Origin: Xanthomonas cassavae CFBP 4642
GTDB lineage: Bacteria > Pseudomonadota > Gammaproteobacteria > Xanthomonadales > Xanthomonadaceae
Length of the DNA: 64,000 nucleotides
NCBI RefSeq assembly: GCF_000454545.1
Contig: NZ_CM002139.1
Coordinates: 1,023,899 to 1,087,898 of the forward strand
Reading direction: 5' to 3'
In this document: positions 1 to 8,887 of the stretch, piece by piece
Layout of the letters: each line of letters starts with the position of its first letter
Numbering within the stretch: position 1 is the stretch's first letter
Notes under the pieces: model-generated
The model's database searches: none
Told to the model about the DNA's origin: nothing
What the model saw: only the letters and a program-made list of their open reading frames with translations
Made by a program: the position numbers and the translations under genes

Positions 1-447
1 ATAGCGAATGGCCAGCATGCCGCCCATCGAATGGCCGACCACGACCGCACGTTCGATGCCGAGCGTCTTCAACAGCGCATGCGTGTTGTCGGCCAGTTGC
101 GCGAACGAAAACTGATAGGCGGCCGGCTTGCTGGATTTGCAAAAACCGATCTGGTCCGGCGCGATGACGCGGTAGCCGGCCTTGCTCAGCGCAGCGATGC
201 TGTCTTCCCAGGTGGCGGCGCAAAAGTTCTTGCCATGCAACAGCACCGCAGTGCGGCCATTGGGCGTGCCGGTCGGCGCAACATCCAGGTAGGCCATTTC
301 CAACGGCTGCTGTTGCGAGGTGAATGCGTAGGTCTTGACTGGATGCGGGTAGTCGAAGCCTTCCAGGCGCGGGCCATAACTGACTTCCTGCGCCAGTAGC
401 GGACTGCAGGCAAGGGCGAGCATGAGGGTGCAAACGCGCTGTCGCAT
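1..447 (-). CDS. Secreted alpha/beta hydrolase, partial (C-terminus outside window)
   Basis: The first 149 codons are present; the gene runs off the left edge. The product begins with a basic, hydrophobic signal peptide ending near a SPLLA-Q cleavage site, so it is probably periplasmic or secreted. The fold is seen in LLHGKNF (oxyanion-hole strand) and in the nucleophile elbow GHSMGG, which supplies the catalytic serine. The acid and histidine lie beyond the edge. The start at 447 was chosen because GGAG lies six bases upstream; an in-frame ATG at 459 is also possible. Substrate cannot be inferred. The family includes esterases, haloalkane dehalogenases and peptidases. No operon partner is visible upstream, where two dispersed repeat copies lie. 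Confidence 0.85.
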   Translation of the reverse strand, partial: MRQRVCTLMLALACSPLLAQEVSYGPRLEGFDYPHPVKTYAFTSQQQPLEMAYLDVAPTGTPNGRTAVLLHGKNFCAATWEDSIAALSKAGYRVIAPDQIGFCKSSKPAAYQFSFAQLADNTHALLKTLGIERAVVVGHSMGGMLAIRY

Positions 448-593
448 CGTGATCTCCATCCAAATCCAGGCCCTGACAGTACAGCGGCGGATGTGGTGGG
501 AACGTACAGCCGGGTGACGCTTGGCGGGCGCTGCAGGCGCGTTGCTGACGATGGCTGGCGACCAGACTCCACTGCGTGCGCCGGTGTCTGTTG

Positions 594-639
594 CCCTCAT
601 CCGCGCTTGGCGCACCTTCTCCCGTTTGCGGGAGAAGGG
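594..639 (+). repeat. Dispersed Xanthomonas-type intergenic repeat, copy 1
   Basis: The sequence reads CCCTCATCCGC, then a variable stretch, then the inverted repeat CTTCTCCCG-TTTG-CGGGAGAAG. A degenerate copy follows at 668-709 and a third related copy lies 56 kb away at 56342-56387. The palindrome could fold in RNA and act as a terminator or a processing site. Confidence 0.7.
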
Positions 640-667
640 CAGAGCGCTTCCTGCGGCTGGTGCGTTT

Positions 668-709
668 CCTCATCCGCGCTTGGCCCTTCTTCTCCCGCGT
701 GCATGAGAA
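668..709 (+). repeat. Dispersed Xanthomonas-type intergenic repeat, copy 2 (degenerate)
   Basis: This copy starts with CCTCATCCGCGCTTGG, almost identical to copy 1, and continues with CTTCTCCCGCGTGCATGAGAA, in which the hairpin arm is mutated. It lies 28 bases after copy 1 in the same orientation. Confidence 0.6.
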
Positions 710-794
710 CGGCAGTGCAAGGGCAAGCATCCGTGGAGTGAGTTTTTTCGTCGCTGCGCGCGCTGCGTTGATCGGCACGCCGTCTACGCTTGGC

Positions 795-2177
<1,383 letters not shown>

Positions 2178-2262
2178 GCTTGCCGGAGAGGTGAGCGTAA
2201 AGGCGGCTATTCTAGTCGTTCGGCGACTGCGGCACGGCTGCAGCGCACCATGAGACTTCCGC

Positions 2263-2496
2263 ATGGCCCTGACCCTGTATCAGCGCGATGACTGCCACCT
2301 GTGCGACCAGGCCGTGGAAGTGCTGGCGCAGGTGCGAGCCGGCGAGTTCGGTAGCGTCTTTATCGACGACGATGCGGCGCTTGAGTCCGCTTATGGGGCA
2401 CGTGTGCCGGTGTTACGCGATGCACGCGGGCGCGAGCTGGACTGGCCGTTCGATGGCGAGCGCTTGCGTGCGTGGCTGGATGAGGCCGGCCGCTGA
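2263..2496 (+). CDS. Glutaredoxin-like protein (DUF836 type)
   Basis: A 77-residue protein starting [18 protein letters not shown]. The CHLC redox motif at about residues 11-14, directly after the first beta strand, is typical of short glutaredoxin-like proteins. A conserved cis-proline region is visible in ARVPVLRD, followed by [13 protein letters not shown]. It probably acts as a small cytosolic thiol-disulfide oxidoreductase; the partner is unknown. It is divergent from sdaA and convergent with the cold-shock/Excalibur gene. Confidence 0.88.
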   Translation: MALTLYQRDDCHLCDQAVEVLAQVRAGEFGSVFIDDDAALESAYGARVPVLRDARGRELDWPFDGERLRAWLDEAGR

Positions 2497-2587
2497 CGCG
2501 TTCGACTCGGCATTAGCCGCGCTTTGCAGGGGTTCTGTGCCGCGCGCGATGACGGCAGCGGCTGCCTGCGCTGGCGCCAACCTCAGG

Positions 2588-3112
2588 TCAGCGACACCAC
2601 TGGGTTTCGCAAGGTACGCCATCGCCGTCACCGTCCATCTGGGTGGTGGGGCAGTGCTGCAGCACACATCTGGCATCGGCGCAGGAGGTCATCTGCGAGC
2701 AATGTGTGCGTCCTGCGCAGCTGAACTGCGTGGATGCCTCGGCCGTGGTTGGTGTCGGCCGGGTCGGTGCCGTTGCCGGTTCCGGCGCCGGCGCGACTGC
2801 ATCCGCGACTGCATCGCTCAACCGGTCGCGCTGCTGATAGGCAAGCGCGCCGCAACCCATCACCGCCATCAGCAGCAAGACCTTGCCAAGGCCGATTTGC
2901 CGGCTGCCGGCACGCATGACACGCACGGCACGTGGGCGGCCGTCCGGGCCGGCGTCGGTCTCCAAGCAGATCAGCTCGCCGATGCATGGCGGCGGCGCGC
3001 TGCGGCCGAAGGCGGAAACATGCACGAACACATCATCGCCTGGCCGCGCCGGGGTGATGAAGCCAAAGCCTCGCTTGGCATTCCATCGGGTCAACGTTCC
3101 GTGCGTGCGCAT
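2588..3112 (-). CDS. Cold-shock domain / transmembrane / Excalibur fusion protein
   Basis: The 174-residue product joins three parts. Residues 1-68 form a cold-shock OB domain with both RNA-binding motifs (KRGFGFI and DVFVHVSAF). A single membrane helix follows at about 75-92 (VLLLMAVMGCGALAY). A Pro/Ala/Thr-rich linker leads to a C-terminal Excalibur calcium-binding motif with DGDGDGVPCE and several cysteines. This predicts a cytosolic nucleic-acid-binding head anchored in the inner membrane with a periplasmic Ca-binding tail. The start MRTHGTLTRW was chosen because the domain begins there; the frame extends 22 codons upstream. Function is unknown, though CSD-TM fusions are recognised in Xanthomonas. 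Confidence 0.9.
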   Translation of the reverse strand: MRTHGTLTRWNAKRGFGFITPARPGDDVFVHVSAFGRSAPPPCIGELICLETDAGPDGRPRAVRVMRAGSRQIGLGKVLLLMAVMGCGALAYQQRDRLSDAVADAVAPAPEPATAPTRPTPTTAEASTQFSCAGRTHCSQMTSCADARCVLQHCPTTQMDGDGDGVPCETQWCR

Positions 3113-3177
3113 CGTTTGCGTCCCTGCAGTCAGCCCCCAGTTTAGCTGTCTCGCGGTGTCACTCCGCACTGCAGGCA

Positions 3178-3213
3178 CAAAAAAGCGGCGGACCCGACGA
3201 GTAGTCCGCCGCT
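3178..3213 (-). terminator. Rho-independent terminator of the YceI-cytb561-YceI operon
   Basis: Read on the minus strand, a perfect 10-bp stem (AGCGGCGGAC / GTCCGCCGCT) with a 10-base loop is followed by a run of six T. It begins 31 bases after the stop codon of the last operon gene. Confidence 0.9.
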
Positions 3214-3244
3214 CAGTGGCCGCGCCCGGTTGCGGCCTGTGGCG

Positions 3245-3814
3245 TTATTTCGCCTTCAATACGACCTTGGTGCTGATCGCGGTTTCGTTGGGAATGGTCT
3301 TGGTGTCGGCCCAGTCGCCGCCGCCCACGCCGAAGTCCAGCCGCTTCACCACTGCCTTGCCGGCCAGCACCGGCTGCGCGCCGGGCGTCCAGGTGAAGGT
3401 CAGCGTGACCGGCTTGCCGACCCCGCGCAGCTCCAGGGTGCCGTCGGCGGCGTACTGGTTGCCGCCCAGGGCGCGGAACTTGTCGGCGCGATACCGCGCG
3501 GTGGCGAACTTGGCGACGTTGAAGAAGTCCGGGCCCTGTAGGGTCGAGTCGCGGTCGTTGTTGCCGCTGATCGCGCTGGCCAGCGGAATGCGCACATCGA
3601 GCTTGGCGCCGGCCAGGTTGGCCGGGTCGAAACTCAGCGCGGTGTCGAAGCCGGGGAACTTGCCGGTGAACACTTCGCCGTCGTACTTGCTGGCGAACAC
3701 CAGCGTCGAGCCTGGGGCCTGGACATAATCGGCCGCCAGCACCGGGGTGGCCGCAAAGGTGGCCACCAACGATGCAGCGACCAGCATGGGAGAGGCGAAC
3801 AGCTTGGACGACAT
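3245..3814 (-). CDS. YceI-family periplasmic lipocalin-like protein (distal copy)
   Basis: A 189-residue protein with a signal peptide cleaved after VLA at about residue 27. The mature part is one YceI beta-barrel: the N-terminal DPANLAGAKLDVRIPLASA strands, the GPDFFNVAKFATARY segment and the closing VTLTFTW strands. YceI proteins bind polyisoprenoid chains such as ubiquinone-8 in a hydrophobic pocket. It lies 9 bases after the cytochrome b561 gene and is the last gene of the operon, followed by a strong terminator. A role in quinone-linked electron transfer with that cytochrome is an inference from gene order. Confidence 0.95.
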   Translation of the reverse strand: MSSKLFASPMLVAASLVATFAATPVLAADYVQAPGSTLVFASKYDGEVFTGKFPGFDTALSFDPANLAGAKLDVRIPLASAISGNNDRDSTLQGPDFFNVAKFATARYRADKFRALGGNQYAADGTLELRGVGKPVTLTFTWTPGAQPVLAGKAVVKRLDFGVGGGDWADTKTIPNETAISTKVVLKAK

Positions 3815-3823
3815 GGGAAATCC

Positions 3824-4387
3824 TTAAGGTCTGGAGGAAAGCCAGCCGCGCGGCAACATCCGCGCCAGGGTGGCGTCACGCTGGAACAGGTGGTGGTAGA
3901 GCGCAGCGCCGGCGTGCGCCAGCACCACGGCGATCAGCAGCCAGAAGCCCCACTCGTGGATGAAGTGCGCGATGGCGCGCAACTGCTCGTCCGGCGGGCT
4001 GAGCTTGGGCACATCGAACAGGCCGAACCAGCGGAACGGCCGCAGGCCGCTGGTGGAGTCGTACAACCAGCCCGACAGCGGCATGGCGAAGATCATCGCG
4101 TACAGCAGCCAGTGGGTGAGCCCGGCAATGCGCTCCTGCCAGCGCGGCGTGCCGGCCACCGGCGGCGGTGCACCGGCGTAAATGCGCCAGCCCAGCCGCA
4201 TGATGACCAAGGCCAGCACGGTCAGCCCCACCGACTTGTGCGCGGTGTAGACCCAGAAATATTTCGGTGTCTTGGGCAGCTCGCCCATGGTCAGGCCGAC
4301 GATGCCCAGTACCAGGATCAGCAGCGCGATCAACCAGTGCAGGGTCTGGCTGACGCCGCCCCAGCGGTCGGTGTTCTTCAGGCTCAT
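3824..4387 (-). CDS. Cytochrome b561 (diheme, four-helix membrane protein)
   Basis: The 187-residue product has four membrane helices and the expected heme-ligand histidines: TLHWLIALLI in helix 1, AHKSVGLTVL in helix 2, GLTHWLLYAM in helix 3, and IAHFIHEWGFW with LAHAGAALYHH in helix 4. Bacterial b561 proteins pass electrons between quinol and periplasmic partners or superoxide. Its ATG overlaps the stop codon of the upstream YceI gene (ATGA), so the two are translationally coupled. Confidence 0.95.
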   Translation of the reverse strand: MSLKNTDRWGGVSQTLHWLIALLILVLGIVGLTMGELPKTPKYFWVYTAHKSVGLTVLALVIMRLGWRIYAGAPPPVAGTPRWQERIAGLTHWLLYAMIFAMPLSGWLYDSTSGLRPFRWFGLFDVPKLSPPDEQLRAIAHFIHEWGFWLLIAVVLAHAGAALYHHLFQRDATLARMLPRGWLSSRP

Positions 4388-5046
4388 GTTCCCGATTCCT
4401 GGCTGGCGGCGGTGTCCGGCGTGGTGGGTGCGGCTTGCGGCGGTGCTGGCTCATCCTCGGCGCGGCCTTCGCGCACCGCTTCGGCTTCGATCCGCAATTC
4501 CACGCTGTCGCCGATCATCGATTTCCACGCATCGATGCCGAACTCGGCCCGGCTCAGCGTGGCGGTGGCGGAGAAGCCGGCGGTGCGGCGAAACGGCGGC
4601 AGCGGATGGCGCTTGAGTGCGTTGAGGGTCACCTCCAGGGTGACCGGGCGGGTGACGCCGTGCAGGGTGAGGTTGCCGGTGACCCTGGCGCGGTTGTCGC
4701 CACTGGCCTCCACGCGCGTGGAGACGAAATGCGCGTCGGGAAAGCGCTCGGCGTCGAGTAGGTTGCGTGCCAGGGTGGCCTGGTTCCACTTGGCATCGCC
4801 CAGGTCGGCGCGGTGCAACGGCACGGTCACCTCCAGCCGTGCGGACGCCCAGTCGTCCGGGTCGAAGACCAGGCTGCCGGTGCTACCGGACACCGTGCCC
4901 AATGCCTTGGAAAAGCCGGCATGTTCAACCGCGAACAGCACCCGGGTATGCACCGGATCCAGCGCGTAGCGCACCGGTGCGGCGCTGGCGGCCAGGCTGG
5001 TCAAGGCCAGGGCGGGAAGGAGCAACAGGCGGGCTAGGGGCGTCAT
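4384..5046 (-). CDS. YceI-family periplasmic protein (proximal copy)
   Basis: A 220-residue YceI protein with a leader rich in Leu and Ala cleaved near SAA-APVRY. The barrel contains HTRVLFAVEHAGFSKALGTV, DDWASARLEVTVPL, RNLLDAERFPDAHFVST and TLHGVTRPVTLEV. It has an extra acidic, Pro-rich tail of about 25 residues that the distal paralogue lacks. First gene of the three-gene operon, divergent from the hybrid kinase with 96 bases between starts. Confidence 0.95.
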   Translation of the reverse strand: MTPLARLLLLPALALTSLAASAAPVRYALDPVHTRVLFAVEHAGFSKALGTVSGSTGSLVFDPDDWASARLEVTVPLHRADLGDAKWNQATLARNLLDAERFPDAHFVSTRVEASGDNRARVTGNLTLHGVTRPVTLEVTLNALKRHPLPPFRRTAGFSATATLSRAEFGIDAWKSMIGDSVELRIEAEAVREGRAEDEPAPPQAAPTTPDTAASQESGT

Positions 5047-5142
5047 GGGCGGATTCTAGACACATCCCGGCGCTGCGCGCGCGGCTTGCGCTTGCAACGA
5101 TCCATTGCGAGCATGCTGGCTGGACGTGGAAGGGATTCCCAC

Positions 5143-8100
5143 ATGCGTGTGCTGCTGATCGTGCTGCTTGCCGTGTTGACGGCATGTCCTGCGTTGGCCG
5201 AGGTTCCGGCCATTCCGCGGTTCCGCATCGTCGGCCCGGCCGAGGGCTTGCCCTCTACCATGATCACCGCCATCGCACAGGACCGTGCCGGCTACCTGTG
5301 GATGACCACCACCGATGGACTGGTGCGCTACGACGGTGCCGGGTTCAAGGTCTGGCGCAATGAGCCCACCGACCCGCACTCGCTCAGAAGCAACCTGCTG
5401 CAAGCGATCTACATCGATTCGCAGGACCGGCTCTGGCTGGCGCTGGGGGGCGCGGGGGTGGCGATGCTCAGTGCTGACCGCGCCACGCTGACGGCCTACC
5501 TGCCCAATGAGGTGCCTGAACTCGCAGTGGGCGATGTCTACGCCATTGCCGGCCGTGGCGACGAGATCTGGTTCGGCCTGTCGACCGGCGCGGTGCTGCG
5601 GCTGGATGCGAAGGGGCAGTTCAGCGCCCTGGATCTGGCCAAGATGGACGACCCCCTGGCGCCCAATCCGGTCTATGCCCTGGCGCTGGATGATCGCGAC
5701 CGGATGTGGATCGGCACCCTTGGTGGCTTGGCGTATCACGACGGCATGGCCTTGCATCGGGTGCGCCCGGATGGCGATGAAAGCGGCATCAATGCGTTGC
5801 AATGGGTAGGGCAGCGGTTGTGGGCGTCTACCGACACCGGCCTGCGCTCGATGGATGGATCCGGTGTCTGGCACACCCCGACCTGGGCACCGATGTTTGC
5901 GGCGGGCAATCGTGTCTGGGCGGTCGCCGATGCGGGCGATGGCGAATTCTGGCTGGGCACCGAGCAGGGGCTGTGGCATACCCGCCCGGACCAGCCTCCG
6001 GTGCCGGTCAACAACGGCGATACGCCGCTGGTGTCCAACCGACACGTGACTACCATCTGGCGCAGTGCACATGGCGGCATCTGGGTGCCCTTGCATGGGC
6101 GCGGGCTAGCCTACCTGCGCGAAGACTGGCGGCGCACGGCAGCGTTCAAACAGATCAACGAGCAGGGGAAAGGGCTCAGTTGCAGCCTTGCACCCGCTGC
6201 ACGTTCGGGCGGGCTGTGGCAGTTCGATCGCAGCGGCCGGATGCTGCGCTATGACACCTCCACCGGTACATTGACCCAGACCGGCATCCAGCAGCCGGAG
6301 TTCCGCGACATGGAGGTGGCAACCGCCCTGGAAGATAGCCGCGGCACCGTGTGGCTGGGAAGCGGGCGTTTCGGACTGTCGCGTATCGACTTGACCACCG
6401 GCGCGCTACGGCACTTCACCGATGAAGGGCCTGCCGAAGCGGCGCTGTGGATCGGTGAACCAGGCGACGGCACGCTATGGGTGGCATACGAGCAGGTGAT
6501 CCAGCGACGCGACCTGGCAAGCGGACGGCTATTGGAAACGATCGATCAACAGCACCCGCATGGTTTGAAGGAAGTCGTGTCTGCGCAAATTGGCAAGGGC
6601 CCGGATGGGCGCACCTGGGTGAGTGCGTACGGCGGCATGTATGCCTGGCAATCGGCTGCCGGTGGTTTCGTGCCGGTGCCTGGTCTTGAAACCGACGAGA
6701 CGCTGCAGGCGTTCGTGGTCGAAGATGCCACCCATCTCTGGTTGTATCGCGCAGGCAGCCTTGAACGTTGGGGCAACGATGGCACTGGATGGAAGCGGCT
6801 ACGCCGCGTCCGCTCGGCCGAGGGCTTTCCTGCGATGGACGCCTACGGGCTGGAGCGCGACAGTCAGGGGCGCTTGTGGTTGTCGGGTCCACGCGGATTG
6901 TGGCGCATCGATCCCCGTCAGGCACGGGCACAGGTGCGCAGTTTTACTGCGCGCGACGGGCTGACCAGCCTGGAATTCAGCCGCCGCTGCCTGCTGATGG
7001 CGCGCGACGGCGTGCTGGTGGGCGGGACCGCCGATGGCTATACCGTGCTGATCGACACGCGCGCACCGGATGTGCCGACGTTCACGCCGGAGATGCGCCT
7101 GGAGACGGTGGGCGTGCAGACTGGCGAACGTCGCCGCAGCTTGCCGATCAGTGGCGGTTTTTCGCTGTCGCCGGTGGACCGCCAGCTACGCATCAACATG
7201 CGGCTGCTGTCTTTCATCGATCCGATGGCCAACCGCTACCGCACCTTCCTGAAAGGGTTCGATTCGGGCTGGGTGGACCACGACGCCTCAGGAATGCGGG
7301 AGTTTTCGGCCCTGCCGCCCGGCAACTATGTGCTCCAGATGCAGGGTATCGATCCGCTGGGCAATGCGTCGAAGGTGCAGACGCTCGAATTTACCGTCGA
7401 CCCACCCTGGTGGCGCAGTGACATGGGCCTGGCTGCGATATGCCTGCTTGGCGTGGCGGTGGCAGCGCTGTTCGCCGCCGCCTATCGCCGTCGTGTTCGC
7501 ATGCGCGCGCAGTGGCAGCTGGCCCAGCACAAGCGCGAGCTGGCCGAACAGGCGTCGTTGGCCAAGACGCGCTTCCTGGCGACGCTGGGGCATGAGGTGC
7601 GCACGCCGATGACCGGCGTGCTGGGCATGAGCGAGTTGTTGTTGCAGACGCCGCTGGATACGCGGCAGCGGGGCTACGCCGGTGCGATCCAGTCTGCGGG
7701 CAAGCATTTGCTGCGATTGGTCAACGATGCGCTGGATCTGGCCCGCATCGAGGCCGGCAAGCTGCCGCTGGACTACCGCGATTTCGATCTGCGCCAGTTG
7801 ATCCGGCAGGTGATCGAGCTGGTGCGTCCCAGTGCCGAACAGAAGCAGTTGGCGTTCGCGTGCGAGCTGGATGACGCGCTGCCGCCGGCACTGCATGGCG
7901 ATGCCAGCCGGGTGCAGCAGATCCTGCTCAACCTGTTGTTCAACGCGGTCAAGTTCACCGAGCGTGGCAGCGTGCACCTGCGTGTCTGCGCTGTGCCGCA
8001 GCGCCCCGGGCAAGGCATCCGGGTGGAGGTGCGCGATACCGGTCCGGGCATGAGCGCCGAGCAGCGTGGGCGGCTGTTCCAGCGCTTCGAACAGGCCGAA

Positions 8101-8703
8101 GGGGCACTCACCCATGCGCGGCATGGCGGCAGTGGACTGGGGCTGGCCATCTGCCGCGAACTGGCCGCGGCGATGGGGGGCGCGGTGAGCGTCAGCAGCG
8201 AGCTGGGGCAGGGAGCGTGTTTCGTGGTGGAGCTGCCGTTGCGGTGGGTGACCACGCTGCCTGCGATTGCGCCGGATGCGGCACGTGCAGTGGCGCATCC
8301 GCAGCAGGCGTCCTTGCAACTGCTGCTGATCGAGGACGACCCGACGGTGGCGCAGGTGATCGTGGGCCTGCTGCAGGCGCGCGGGCATGCGGTGACGCAT
8401 GTGATGCATGGTCTGGCCGCCCTGGCGGAGGTAAGCATGCGCAGTTTCGATGCGGGCTTGTGCGATCTGGACCTGCCCGGCATCGACGGAGCCGCGCTGG
8501 TGGCGCAGATGCGCGCACGTGGGGTGCGCTTCCCGATCGTGGCAGTGACCGCCCGGGCCGACGCCGATGCCGAGCCGCAGGCGATGGCGGCCGGCTGCAA
8601 CGGCTTCCTGCGCAAGCCGGTCACCGGGGACTTGCTGGCCAACGCGCTGGCGCGGGTGCTCGCCGAGGCGGCGGACGGGTCGGATGCTGGCGCTGCCGGG
8701 TAG
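5143..8703 (+). CDS. Hybrid sensor histidine kinase with periplasmic beta-propeller sensor (paralogue 1)
   Basis: The 1186-residue protein begins with a signal peptide (MRVLLIVLLAVLTACPALA). Residues about 25-660 are regulator-propeller repeats of the kind DRAGYLWMTTTDGLVRYDG, and a Y_Y_Y-type domain ends near residue 755. A membrane helix follows at about 762-781. The HisKA domain carries LGHEVRTPM with phospho-acceptor His at residue 817. The ATPase domain has the N box (LLNLLFNAVKFT), G1 (DTGPGMS) and G2 (GGSGLGLAI). The C-terminal receiver has acceptor Asp near residue 1108 (CDLDLPGIDG) and the Lys of FLRKPV. There is no Hpt or output domain, so a partner is needed. The start was chosen for the signal peptide and an AAGGGA ribosome site. 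Confidence 0.95.
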   Translation: MRVLLIVLLAVLTACPALAEVPAIPRFRIVGPAEGLPSTMITAIAQDRAGYLWMTTTDGLVRYDGAGFKVWRNEPTDPHSLRSNLLQAIYIDSQDRLWLALGGAGVAMLSADRATLTAYLPNEVPELAVGDVYAIAGRGDEIWFGLSTGAVLRLDAKGQFSALDLAKMDDPLAPNPVYALALDDRDRMWIGTLGGLAYHDGMALHRVRPDGDESGINALQWVGQRLWASTDTGLRSMDGSGVWHTPTWAPMFAAGNRVWAVADAGDGEFWLGTEQGLWHTRPDQPPVPVNNGDTPLVSNRHVTTIWRSAHGGIWVPLHGRGLAYLREDWRRTAAFKQINEQGKGLSCSLAPAARSGGLWQFDRSGRMLRYDTSTGTLTQTGIQQPEFRDMEVATALEDSRGTVWLGSGRFGLSRIDLTTGALRHFTDEGPAEAALWIGEPGDGTLWVAYEQVIQRRDLASGRLLETIDQQHPHGLKEVVSAQIGKGPDGRTWVSAYGGMYAWQSAAGGFVPVPGLETDETLQAFVVEDATHLWLYRAGSLERWGNDGTGWKRLRRVRSAEGFPAMDAYGLERDSQGRLWLSGPRGLWRIDPRQARAQVRSFTARDGLTSLEFSRRCLLMARDGVLVGGTADGYTVLIDTRAPDVPTFTPEMRLETVGVQTGERRRSLPISGGFSLSPVDRQLRINMRLLSFIDPMANRYRTFLKGFDSGWVDHDASGMREFSALPPGNYVLQMQGIDPLGNASKVQTLEFTVDPPWWRSDMGLAAICLLGVAVAALFAAAYRRRVRMRAQWQLAQHKRELAEQASLAKTRFLATLGHEVRTPMTGVLGMSELLLQTPLDTRQRGYAGAIQSAGKHLLRLVNDALDLARIEAGKLPLDYRDFDLRQLIRQVIELVRPSAEQKQLAFACELDDALPPALHGDASRVQQILLNLLFNAVKFTERGSVHLRVCAVPQRPGQGIRVEVRDTGPGMSAEQRGRLFQRFEQAEGALTHARHGGSGLGLAICRELAAAMGGAVSVSSELGQGACFVVELPLRWVTTLPAIAPDAARAVAHPQQASLQLLLIEDDPTVAQVIVGLLQARGHAVTHVMHGLAALAEVSMRSFDAGLCDLDLPGIDGAALVAQMRARGVRFPIVAVTARADADAEPQAMAAGCNGFLRKPVTGDLLANALARVLAEAADGSDAGAAG

Positions 8704-8887
8704 TCGATTCCTCTGCCGGGCTGATGCCGCCCGCAACGCGCCGTGCACCCGTGCCCGGCGAGCACCTGGTCGACGACCGCTGCCGCTGCATGCAGCCCGG
8801 AACGTTGCAGTCGGCGTACCAGACACTGCATGTTGCCAGCATGCAGCGCGGTCCGCACTATGCGTCGAAAGGGAACAAGGGCGCACG

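Larger units (their letters stand above)
448..794. other. Intergenic region carrying two dispersed-repeat copies
   Basis: This 347-base gap lies upstream of the hydrolase and downstream of sdaA. No coding sequence is convincing on either strand. It holds two adjacent copies of an inverted-repeat element (594-639 and 668-709), listed separately. Confidence 0.6.
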
